Source: Pelagibius sp. Alg239-R121 | GTDB taxonomy: Bacteria > Pseudomonadota > Alphaproteobacteria > Kiloniellales > Kiloniellaceae | Assembly: GCF_947331435.1 (NCBI RefSeq) | Contig: NZ_CAMZOF010000006.1 | Span: 310,001 to 374,000 of the forward strand | Reading direction: 5' to 3' | DNA length: 64,000 nucleotides | In this document: positions 56,761-64,000 of the stretch, piece after piece | How positions within the stretch are numbered: position 1 is the stretch's first letter | How the letters are laid out: each line of letters begins with the position of its first letter | Translations under genes and position numbers: made by a program | Notes under the pieces: model-generated | Told to the model about the DNA's origin: nothing | The model's input: the letters and a program-made list of their open reading frames with translations, nothing else | The model's database searches: none

Positions 56761-58134
56761 ATGCCGATTGAGATTTTAATGCCCGCACTCTCGCCGACCA
56801 TGACCGAGGGTAAGCTGGCCAAGTGGCTGAAAAACGAAGGCGACGCTGTCGCCTCGGGCGACGTCATCGCTGAGATTGAAACCGATAAGGCGACGATGGA
56901 GGTCGAAGCCGTGGACGAAGGCGTTCTCGGCAAGATCCTGGTCGCGGAGGACACGGACGGCGTTGCGGTGAATACGCCGATTGCGATGCTGCTGGAAGAT
57001 GGCGAGGACGCTTCTGCATTGACTGCGGCTCCGGCGGCGCCTGCCGCCGCACCAGCGCCGGTCGTTGCCGAGGCACCGGTGCCTGCAGCATCCGTTGCCG
57101 CCAATGTCGCGGCGCCTGCGCCGGCAGCCGAACCAGACTGGACAGGCGATACGGTGACCCTGACCGTACGCGAAGCCTTGCGCGACGCCATGGCCGAGGA
57201 AATGCGGGCCAATTCCAAAGTCTTCCTGATGGGTGAGGAAGTCGCCGAATATCAGGGCGCTTACAAAGTCAGCCAGGGGCTTCTTGATGAGTTCGGCGCC
57301 AAGCGCGTGATCGATACGCCGATCACCGAGCACGGCTTTGCCGGCTTGGGGGTCGGTGCAGCTTTCTACGGCTTGAACCCCATCATCGAGTTCATGACCT
57401 TCAACTTCGCCATGCAGGCCATCGATCACATCATCAACTCCGCTTCCAAGACCCGTTACATGTCCGGTGGCCAGGTCAGCAGCCCAATCGTGTTCCGCGG
57501 CGCCAACGGTGCGGCCTCGCGTGTCGGCGCCCAGCACTCGCAGTGCTACGCCAGCTGGTACGCGCACTGTCCGGGCCTCAAGGTGGTTTCGCCTTATTCG
57601 GCGGCCGATGCCAAGGGCCTTCTGAAGTCGGCGATCAGGGATCCGAACCCTGTGATTTTCCTGGAGAACGAAATTCTCTACGGACAAAGCTTTGAGGTGC
57701 CGGACTCTGCAGATTGGACCGTGCCGATCGGCAAGGCCAAGGTCGTGCGGCCGGGAACCGATGTCACGATCTGCGCGTTTTCGATCATGGTCGGCAAAGC
57801 GATGGAGGCTGCCGAGGCTCTGGCGGCCGAAGGGATCTCCGCCGAAGTCATCGACCTGCGCAGCCTGCGTCCGCTGGATACCGAGACCATCGTCGCGTCG
57901 GTTCAGAAGACCAATCGCCTGGTCTCGGTCGAGGAAGGCTGGGGCTTTGCTGGTATCGGTGCGGAACTCGCTATGCAGATGATGGAAAGCGCCTTCGACT
58001 GGCTCGATGCGCCGGTCAAGCGGGTCTGCGGCCCTGATGTGCCCATGCCTTATGCCGCCAATCTCGAAGTCCTGGCCCTGCCGCAGTCGTCGCATATCGT
58101 GACTGCCGCAAAAGAAGCCTGTTATCGCGCGTAA
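56761..58134 (+). CDS. pdhB: Pyruvate dehydrogenase E1 component, beta subunit, with N-terminal lipoyl domain
   Basis: Completes the E1 heterotetramer. The 457-aa protein begins with a complete lipoyl domain (1-80; lipoylated Lys43 in [12 protein letters not shown]), an Ala/Pro linker (about 85-125) and the transketolase-type E1 beta domain (about 130-457, with [48 protein letters not shown]). A lipoyl domain on E1 beta is a known alphaproteobacterial feature. It lies 88 bp after pdhA. Confidence 0.96.
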   Translation: MPIEILMPALSPTMTEGKLAKWLKNEGDAVASGDVIAEIETDKATMEVEAVDEGVLGKILVAEDTDGVAVNTPIAMLLEDGEDASALTAAPAAPAAAPAPVVAEAPVPAASVAANVAAPAPAAEPDWTGDTVTLTVREALRDAMAEEMRANSKVFLMGEEVAEYQGAYKVSQGLLDEFGAKRVIDTPITEHGFAGLGVGAAFYGLNPIIEFMTFNFAMQAIDHIINSASKTRYMSGGQVSSPIVFRGANGAASRVGAQHSQCYASWYAHCPGLKVVSPYSAADAKGLLKSAIRDPNPVIFLENEILYGQSFEVPDSADWTVPIGKAKVVRPGTDVTICAFSIMVGKAMEAAEALAAEGISAEVIDLRSLRPLDTETIVASVQKTNRLVSVEEGWGFAGIGAELAMQMMESAFDWLDAPVKRVCGPDVPMPYAANLEVLALPQSSHIVTAAKEACYRA

Positions 58135-58155
58135 GCGGCGAGGGAGAGAAAAATC

Positions 58156-59487
58156 ATGCCGATAAACATACTGATGCCCGCTCTGTCGCCGACCATGACC
58201 GAGGGGACGCTCGCAAAATGGCTCATGAAGGAAGGCGATCAGGTTTCCTCCGGTGATGTGATTGCCGAGATCGAGACCGACAAGGCAACCATGGAAGTCG
58301 AGGCGGTCGATGAAGGTACTCTGGCCAAGATCGTCGTGGCCGATGGTACCGAAGGGGTCGCGGTCAATGCCGTGATCGCGGTGTTGCTGGAGGAGGGCGA
58401 AGACGCTTCGGCGATCGACGCAGCTTCCGCTGCCGCTCCGGCCCCTGCTGCTGCCCCGGCGCCGGCCTCAGCTCCCGCACCGGCCCCAGCAGCGCCTGCT
58501 GCTGCACCCGCCGCATCTCCTGCACCTGCAGCCGCGCCTACGGCCGTGAGTGGTGGCCGAATCTTCGCCAGCCCGCTGGCCCGGCGCATGGCCGAACAGG
58601 CCGGTCTCGATCTTGCTGCCATCGCCGGCAGCGGTCCCAAGGGCCGTGTCGTCAAAGCCGATATCGCGGCTGCCGTGGCCGCCGGCACTGGCAAAGCGGC
58701 TGCCGCACCTGCCGCTGCCGCTCCGCCACCCGCTGCCGCTCCTGCCGCAGCCGGGCCTGTCGCTGCCGGGCCTTCGGCCAAGCAGACCGCAGATCTTCTG
58801 GGTATGGCCTACGAGCAAGAGCCGCTCTCGGGAATGCGCAAAACCATTGCAAAGCGTTTGACGGAATCCAAGCAGACCGTGCCGCACTTCTACCTGACCG
58901 TGGACTGTCAGGTTGACGAGCTGCTCAAGGTCCGCAAGGAACTCAACAGTCGTTCCGACGCCTACAAAGTCTCGGTCAACGACTTCGTCATCCGTGCCGC
59001 GGCCATCGCACTCAAGAAGGTCCCAGCGGCCAATGCCTCCTTCGATCCGGAAGGCATGATGTACTACGAGCACGCCGATATCTCGGTCGCCGTGGCTACC
59101 CCCAGCGGTCTGATCACGCCGATTATCAAGGCGGCGGAAGGCAAGGGACTGGCTACAATTTCCAATGAGATGAAGGATCTCGCGGTCCGCGCCCGTGACG
59201 GCAAGCTGAAGCCAGAGGAATACCAGGGCGGGACCTTCTCGGTCTCCAACCTGGGCATGTTCGGCGTGAAGGAATTCGCAGCCATCATCAATCCGCCGCA
59301 GGGCTGTATTCTTGCGGTTGGTGCGGGTGAGCAGCGTCCCGTAGTCAAGGACGGCGCGCTGGCCGTCGCCACCGTAATGAGCTGCACCCTGTCGGTCGAT
59401 CACCGGGTGGTCGACGGCGCGGTTGGGGCTGAATTCCTGGCGGCCTTTAAGAAGCTGATCGAAGATCCGATCACGATGTTGTTGTAG
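58156..59487 (+). CDS. pdhC: Pyruvate dehydrogenase E2, dihydrolipoamide acetyltransferase
   Basis: Core of the complex; transfers acetyl from lipoamide to CoA. The 443-aa protein has one lipoyl domain (1-80, Lys43), an Ala/Pro linker, the peripheral-subunit-binding domain (about 132-170, FASPLARRMAEQAGLDLAAI), a second linker and the catalytic domain (about 210-443) with His/Asp motif VDHRVVDGAVGAEFL near the end. It is 21 bp after pdhB and 15 bp before lpd. Confidence 0.97.
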   Translation: MPINILMPALSPTMTEGTLAKWLMKEGDQVSSGDVIAEIETDKATMEVEAVDEGTLAKIVVADGTEGVAVNAVIAVLLEEGEDASAIDAASAAAPAPAAAPAPASAPAPAPAAPAAAPAASPAPAAAPTAVSGGRIFASPLARRMAEQAGLDLAAIAGSGPKGRVVKADIAAAVAAGTGKAAAAPAAAAPPPAAAPAAAGPVAAGPSAKQTADLLGMAYEQEPLSGMRKTIAKRLTESKQTVPHFYLTVDCQVDELLKVRKELNSRSDAYKVSVNDFVIRAAAIALKKVPAANASFDPEGMMYYEHADISVAVATPSGLITPIIKAAEGKGLATISNEMKDLAVRARDGKLKPEEYQGGTFSVSNLGMFGVKEFAAIINPPQGCILAVGAGEQRPVVKDGALAVATVMSCTLSVDHRVVDGAVGAEFLAAFKKLIEDPITMLL

Positions 59488-59502
59488 GAAGGGGCTGGAA
59501 AG

Positions 59503-60906
59503 ATGGCTGATACCAACTTCGACGTCGTAGTGGTCGGCGGTGGCCCCGGCGGTTACGTGGCTGCGATCCGGGCGGCGCAGCTGAAAATGAAAGTGGCTGT
59601 GGTCGAGAAACAGCACCTGGGCGGCATCTGCCTGAACTGGGGTTGTATTCCGACCAAAGCGCTGCTGCGCTCTGCTGAGATCTATCACTACATGAATCAT
59701 GCCGATGCCTACGGCCTCTCAGCCAGCGGTGTCAGCTTCGATCTGGAAAAAGTGGTCAAGCGCTCCCGGGCCGTCTCCAAGCAGCTCAACGGCGGTGTCG
59801 GGCATCTGCTGAAGAAGAACAAGGTTACGGTCATTGATGGCGAAGGCAAACTCGCCGGTCCGGGAAAGCTGAAGGTCACGAAAGACGGTAAGGCGGTTGC
59901 GGACCTAACCGGCAAGCACATCATCCTGGCGACGGGCGCGCGGGCACGTTCCCTGCCGGGTCTGGAACCGGACGGCAAGCTGGTCTGGACCTATATGGAA
60001 GCGCTGGTGCCTGACATCATGCCAAAATCGATGCTGGTGATCGGCTCCGGTGCCATCGGGATCGAGTTTGCCAGCTTCTTCAAGACCATGGGGGCCGACG
60101 TCACCGTGGTCGAGGTGATGCAACAAATCCTGCCGGTTGAGGACGAGGAAATCGCCGCCCATGCCCGTAAACGCTTTGAAAAGCAGGGCATGAAGATCAT
60201 CAGCGGCGCCAAGGTCACAGGCCTGAAGAAAGCCGCCAACTCGGTAACGGTCTCGGTGGAAGACGCCAAGGGCAAGACCAGCGAAATCACTGTGGATCGT
60301 GTGATCTCGGCGGTCGGCGTGGTCGGCAATATCGAAGGACTGGGTCTGGAGACCACCAAGGTCAAGACCGACCGGGGCTGCATTGTTGCCGACGAGTTCC
60401 TGCGCACCGACGAGCCGGGTATCTACGCGATCGGTGACGTGGCCGGACCGCCCATGCTGGCCCATAAGGCCGAGCATGAAGGCGTGATCTGCGTCGAGAA
60501 GATCGCCGGTCTGCCACACGTACACCCCATGGACAAATCCAAGATCCCCGGCTGTACCTACTGCCATCCGCAGGTCGCCTCGGTCGGTATGACGGAAAAA
60601 AAGGCCAAAGAGGCCGGACGTCAGGTCAAGGTCGGGCGTTTCCCCTTCATGGGCAACGGTAAAGCCATTGCGCTGGGTGAGCCGGAGGGCATGATTAAGA
60701 CCGTGTTCGATGCCAAGACGGGTGAACTGTTAGGCGCGCATATGGTGGGGGCCGAAGTCACCGAATTGATTCAAGGCTTCGTCGTTGCCATGGGGCTGGA
60801 AACCACGGAAGAAGACCTGATGCACACGGTCTTCCCGCATCCGACTCTCTCAGAGATGATGCATGAGTCGGTGCTTGACGCTTACGGCCGCGTCATCCAC
60901 ATGTAA
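59503..60906 (+). CDS. lpd: Dihydrolipoamide dehydrogenase (E3)
   Basis: Reoxidises dihydrolipoamide with FAD and NAD+. The 467-aa flavoprotein has the FAD loop VVGGGPGGYVAAI, the redox disulfide Cys43/Cys48 in GGICLNWGCIPTK, the NAD loop VIGSGAIGIEFASFF, the second FAD motif GIYAIGDVAG and catalytic His-Glu in HPHPTLSEMMHE-like FPHPTLSEMMHE. It is encoded right after pdhC, so it is the E3 of this complex. Confidence 0.97.
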   Translation: MADTNFDVVVVGGGPGGYVAAIRAAQLKMKVAVVEKQHLGGICLNWGCIPTKALLRSAEIYHYMNHADAYGLSASGVSFDLEKVVKRSRAVSKQLNGGVGHLLKKNKVTVIDGEGKLAGPGKLKVTKDGKAVADLTGKHIILATGARARSLPGLEPDGKLVWTYMEALVPDIMPKSMLVIGSGAIGIEFASFFKTMGADVTVVEVMQQILPVEDEEIAAHARKRFEKQGMKIISGAKVTGLKKAANSVTVSVEDAKGKTSEITVDRVISAVGVVGNIEGLGLETTKVKTDRGCIVADEFLRTDEPGIYAIGDVAGPPMLAHKAEHEGVICVEKIAGLPHVHPMDKSKIPGCTYCHPQVASVGMTEKKAKEAGRQVKVGRFPFMGNGKAIALGEPEGMIKTVFDAKTGELLGAHMVGAEVTELIQGFVVAMGLETTEEDLMHTVFPHPTLSEMMHESVLDAYGRVIHM

Positions 60907-60963
60907 ACTCTGATAAACTGCCATTGGGATGATGCCATGGCAGGCAAAGGAAGCAGATAGAGC

Positions 60964-61935
60964 ATGAGCAGCGAAAGCACGACGGTGACGAAGCCGGAAG
61001 AAAAACGCGTCCGGCATCCGGAAAAGGCCCACAAGCCCGATAATCCGATCCGCCGCAAGCCGGAATGGATCCGCGTCAAGGCGCCGACCTCTAAGACCTA
61101 CCAGGAAACCCGTAAGATTATGCGGGATAACAACCTCTCTACGGTTTGTGAGGAAGCGGCCTGCCCGAATATCGGCGAATGCTGGTCCAAGAAGCACGCA
61201 ACCATGATGATCATGGGCGAGATCTGTACGCGAGCCTGTTCCTTCTGCAACGTGGCGACGGGTAAGCCCAATGCTTTGGATACCTTCGAGCCGACCAACG
61301 TGGCGGCTGCCGTAGCCAAGCTGGGCTTGAATCATGTCGTGATCACTTCGGTCGATCGAGACGATCTGGACGACGGCGGTGCTGCGCACTTTGCCGAGGT
61401 CATCCGGGCGACCCGCGAGTTGTCGCCGGGGACCACCATCGAGATCCTGACTCCCGACTTTCTGCGCAAGGAAGGCGCGCTGGAGGTGGTCGTGGCGGCG
61501 AAGCCCGACGTCTTCAATCACAATCTGGAAACCGTGCCGCGGCTTTACGGCGAGGTCCGTCCCGGTGCGCGCTATTTCCACAGCCTGCGCCTGCTGGATC
61601 AGGTCAAGCGCATCGATCCGACCATCTTCACCAAATCCGGCATCATGGTCGGCCTGGGTGAGGGGAAGGAAGAAGTTCTGCAGGTCATGGACGATCTGCG
61701 GGCCGCCGATGTGGACTTTATGACCATCGGCCAGTACCTGCAGCCGACCCCCAAACACCACGTCATCGATCGCTTTGTCACACCCGACGAGTTCGGCCAG
61801 TACAAGACCATGGCGCTGGCCAAGGGCTTCCTGGTGGTCGCCTCCACACCCTTGACCCGGTCGTCCTACCACGCTGACGAGGATTTCAAGCAGCTGCGCT
61901 CGGCGCGGGAACAGAAGCTGGCGGTCAACGGCTAG
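60964..61935 (+). CDS. lipA: Lipoyl synthase
   Basis: Radical-SAM enzyme that inserts two sulfurs into octanoyl groups to make lipoyl. The 323-aa protein has the auxiliary cluster cysteines Cys62, Cys67 and Cys73 in [14 protein letters not shown], the radical-SAM CxxxCxxC (Cys88, Cys92, Cys95; CTRACSFC) and the C-terminal [10 protein letters not shown] serine. It lies behind lpd and matures the lipoyl domains of PdhB and PdhC. Confidence 0.96.
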   Translation: MSSESTTVTKPEEKRVRHPEKAHKPDNPIRRKPEWIRVKAPTSKTYQETRKIMRDNNLSTVCEEAACPNIGECWSKKHATMMIMGEICTRACSFCNVATGKPNALDTFEPTNVAAAVAKLGLNHVVITSVDRDDLDDGGAAHFAEVIRATRELSPGTTIEILTPDFLRKEGALEVVVAAKPDVFNHNLETVPRLYGEVRPGARYFHSLRLLDQVKRIDPTIFTKSGIMVGLGEGKEEVLQVMDDLRAADVDFMTIGQYLQPTPKHHVIDRFVTPDEFGQYKTMALAKGFLVVASTPLTRSSYHADEDFKQLRSAREQKLAVNG

Positions 61936-62107
61936 CTTTTTACGAGCGGTCTGCGGCCGTGTGGAACTTTGCGATCGATAGCTGTGCGTGCTGAGACCCG
62001 CCGTAAGATTGGCCGATGCATTCACACGCCTATCCTTCGACGCAGATTTGATGCTGATGGCGTTGAAACTGCGCCCACAGGGAGTTTCGACAGGTAGCGG
62101 GAAGATT

Positions 62108-62587
62108 ATGTCCCTTTTAATCCGGACCGCCCGGGAGGATGACGCGAGCGAGATGGCGCGTCTCATCAATGAAATAATCGCGATTGGCGGTACGACCGCC
62201 CACCGCCAGGCATTCGACGAGCCAGGCATCATCAGTGATTTCATTTCACCGAAGCTCGGAATCTGCTGTTTCGTGGCAGCAGACGGGCCGCAGCTCTTAG
62301 GGTTTCAAGCGCTCGAATGGTGTGACCCGGAATGGTCCGGCGAAGATCGATTGCCTGCGGACTGGGCGGTTGTCGCAACCTATGTGGATCCCCAGACCCA
62401 CAAGAGAGGAATCGGACGCGCGCTGTTCTCTAAAACGGCGGAAGCTGCGAAGGCGGCAGGTGTCTGCTTTGTCGACGCGACCATTCAAAGGGAAAACACC
62501 GGCGGGCAGGCATTCTATCAGGGAATGGGCTTTACGGATTACCGTACGGGTGTTGAAACCGTTTCTAAGCGGTTTGCGCCGGTCTGA
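62108..62587 (+). CDS. GNAT-family N-acetyltransferase
   Basis: A 159-aa acetyltransferase. The acetyl-CoA-binding region is visible as VATYVDPQTHKRGIGRALF followed by AAGVCFVDATIQRENTGGQAFYQGMGF. ATG 62108 with GGGAAG upstream gives the usual GNAT length; earlier in-frame starts give 40 extra unconvincing residues. The substrate is unknown. Confidence 0.85.
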   Translation: MSLLIRTAREDDASEMARLINEIIAIGGTTAHRQAFDEPGIISDFISPKLGICCFVAADGPQLLGFQALEWCDPEWSGEDRLPADWAVVATYVDPQTHKRGIGRALFSKTAEAAKAAGVCFVDATIQRENTGGQAFYQGMGFTDYRTGVETVSKRFAPV

Positions 62588-62938
62588 ATGTCCGTTTGGC
62601 AGCGGTATTGCCGGCGGATCAATGATCAACGTCTCGCGAACCCATGTTTCCGAATGCGCTGTATAGGAAAGATCGAACAGATCGAATTTCTCACCATCGA
62701 GTATAAATATGATCTCCCCATTACCGATAAGTTGAAAATTGCCTGTGCCTCAATGCAATCCAAGTATTACCTCAGGATGTTCACCCCCAATCAGCCATAC
62801 AGCCGTTCGATCCACTAGAGTGCGGTCACTCTTTAATTCGAAATCAGAAAAACAAATAGTCTGCGTAGAATTCGGTGTGCTGCGGCGCACAAGCTGTGGT
62901 AACACCGGCGCTCATGACATTTAGAATAATACGATCGT
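62588..62938. other. Intergenic region upstream of the COQ10/RatA-like gene
   Basis: 351 bp. The middle (62690-62930) is AT-richer than the flanking genes. No gene, RNA or clear promoter was recognised; a 76-codon frame at its start has no ribosome-binding site and no protein-like character. Confidence 0.35.
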
Positions 62939-63391
62939 ATGCCGACGCACGCTGAACGGCGGGTTCTTCCCTACACGCCGGAACAACTCTACAAACTGGT
63001 CGCGGAAGTCGAGCACTATCCGCAGTTTCTGCCGTGGTGCGTCGCCGCTCGTATTCGCGAACGGCGCGAGAACATGATTGTGGCCGACCTGGTCATCGGC
63101 TTCAAGATGATCCGGGAGCGCTTTACCAGCAAGGTGGCGCTGGACCCTGAGGGCAGGAAGATCCACGTGACCTATGCCGAGGGTCCCTTCAAGTACCTGA
63201 ACAACCACTGGCGTTTCGAGGAGCATCCCGAAGGCTGTGTGATCGATTTTTATGTCGACTTCGAATTCAAATCCAAACTGCTGCAGAAGATGATCGAAGC
63301 GCTGTTCCACGAGGCCGTCCGCCGCATGGTCGCCGCCTTCGAAACCCGCGCCGACGCGCTCTACGGGCATCAGCCTAAAGTTGGCGGTTAG
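62939..63391 (+). CDS. COQ10/RatA-type START-domain protein
   Basis: A 150-aa member of the polyketide-cyclase/START family that includes mitochondrial COQ10 (ubiquinone binding) and bacterial RatA (described as a toxin inhibiting 70S assembly). Visible hallmarks are the N-terminal HAERRVLPYTPEQLYKLV, VEHYPQFLPWC, and the C-terminal helix LLQKMIEALFHEAVRRMVAAF. In alphaproteobacteria it lies near lipA, as here, and is best seen as a COQ10-like protein; ubiquinone binding is inferred. No RatB antitoxin-like gene follows. Confidence 0.88.
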   Translation: MPTHAERRVLPYTPEQLYKLVAEVEHYPQFLPWCVAARIRERRENMIVADLVIGFKMIRERFTSKVALDPEGRKIHVTYAEGPFKYLNNHWRFEEHPEGCVIDFYVDFEFKSKLLQKMIEALFHEAVRRMVAAFETRADALYGHQPKVGG

Positions 63392-63438
63392 AGCAGAATC
63401 TCGCTCTTTCCATGGGTCGAAGAACAGTCGGAAAGCCG

Positions 63439-64000
63439 TTATCCAGCGGCCTGTTCAAAGGCGCCACGGTACATCAGCGTATAAAGACTGATCACGCCGA
63501 AGGCATTGAAGACGCCGTGGGTGATGGTCGCTGCCAGGACGGAACCGCTTTTCTCGGTGATGAATGCGAGTATCGCCCCGACAAGCGCAAAAATCGGAAT
63601 GAGAAAAGGCACGCCATGCAGAAATGCGAAGAAGGCCGAAGAGATCGCGACTGACGCCGCAACAGACATGTGCTGTCTGAGCCAGCCGTAAAACAGGCCT
63701 CTGAAGGCGATTTCCTCCGTGAGAGGAACGATAGCGCCCGTAACCAGAAGACTAATCAGCAGATTGCTGAATGACGGGCCGCCCCCCACAAAGATATCGA
63801 TTTGCGGGTTGTGAAAGGGCTCTTCCTGCATTGTCCGCAGGACTTGAATGACCAATCCGCTTATGAAGACCGTTGCGATGCCGGCTACGGCCGCACGCAC
63901 AATCCAGGTTTTCGAGACAAGAACGATGCCAAGATCGGAAAGCCGCAGACCGCGCCGTCTGATCACGATGAAATAGATCGAGGCCATCACGAGGAGCGAG
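63439..64000 (-). CDS. CPBP-family intramembrane metalloprotease (5' truncated by window)
   Basis: The visible 186 residues are open through the window edge, so the N-terminus is missing. The conserved Abi/CPBP motifs are intact: EE-x3-R in LTEEIAFRGLFYGWLR, then FAFLHG and ITHGVFNAFG with the metal-binding histidines. Four or more membrane segments are present. Such proteases are related to the eukaryotic CAAX prenyl protease Rce1, but most bacterial substrates are unknown. It converges with the COQ10-like gene. Confidence 0.85.
   Translation of the reverse strand, partial: SLLVMASIYFIVIRRRGLRLSDLGIVLVSKTWIVRAAVAGIATVFISGLVIQVLRTMQEEPFHNPQIDIFVGGGPSFSNLLISLLVTGAIVPLTEEIAFRGLFYGWLRQHMSVAASVAISSAFFAFLHGVPFLIPIFALVGAILAFITEKSGSVLAATITHGVFNAFGVISLYTLMYRGAFEQAAG

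Noticed and set aside
62588-62818. 76-codon plus-strand frame after the GNAT gene
   Set aside because: No ribosome-binding site and no protein-like sequence; region treated as intergenic.
62939-63391. RatA toxin of a toxin-antitoxin pair
   Set aside because: The family name is used, but no antitoxin gene follows and the position near lipA fits the COQ10-like role in alphaproteobacteria.

Overview
The window is a stretch of bacterial chromosome with moderately high GC, and everything in it points to an alphaproteobacterium, most likely of the Rhodospirillales/Kiloniellales type (order-level guess only). The evidence is the conserved run rpsB-tsf-pyrH-frr-uppS-cdsA-dxr-rseP-bamA-skp-lpxD-fabZ-lpxA-lpxI-lpxB, LpxI in place of LpxH, a pyruvate dehydrogenase E1 beta that carries its own lipoyl domain, and a lexA promoter with direct-repeat GTTC-N7-GTTC boxes, the alphaproteobacterial SOS box. 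I found no rRNA, tRNA, CRISPR array, prophage or insertion sequence.

Layout. 1-3186: the 3' end of dnaE, then rpsB and tsf. 3652-16395: a long co-directional block for UMP kinase, ribosome recycling, isoprenoid and phospholipid precursors, outer-membrane assembly (rseP, bamA, skp) and lipid A synthesis (lpxD-fabZ-lpxA-lpxI-lpxB), with many 4-40 bp overlaps. 16426-24114: a glyoxalase, gltA and gltX on the minus strand, an orphan PfkB-type kinase, comEC and lexA. 24389-28579 (minus strand): moeA, moaC, trpC, trpD, trpG.

28580-43580 is the accessory part. It holds a divergent polysaccharide deacetylase, a nucleotidyltransferase, a LuxR-type regulator divergent from a polyamine-type ABC transporter operon whose last gene is a short-chain dehydrogenase, a PPK2 polyphosphate kinase preceded by a cluster of inverted repeats, an exported alkylsulfatase-like metallohydrolase, an outer-membrane protein gene broken by one in-frame TAA, and a 2-oxoglutarate/Fe(II) oxygenase divergent from a LysR regulator. 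The block separates trpE (43581-45122) from trpGDC (28579 downward), all in the same orientation, which suggests insertion into an ancestral trp cluster. A nearly identical palindromic element (AATAG-A[A/G]-CTATT plus an A-run) lies in front of both the LuxR/ABC pair and the oxygenase/LysR pair, so the two loci may form one regulon. This is my best candidate for an undescribed system; its substrate cannot be read from the sequence.

43581-53165 returns to core functions: trpE, a PpiD-like periplasmic chaperone, tpiA, secG, pyrG, kdsA, eno and a small membrane protein. 53184-55099 is a small variable patch with a SCO1/SenC protein and a predicted circularly permuted papain-like hydrolase (His48/Cys153) in non-core sequence. 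55100-61935 holds ftsB and the pyruvate dehydrogenase operon pdhA-pdhB-pdhC-lpd-lipA, with lipoate synthase next to the lipoylated subunits it serves. The window ends with a GNAT acetyltransferase, a COQ10/RatA-type START protein and a CPBP membrane protease cut by the window edge.
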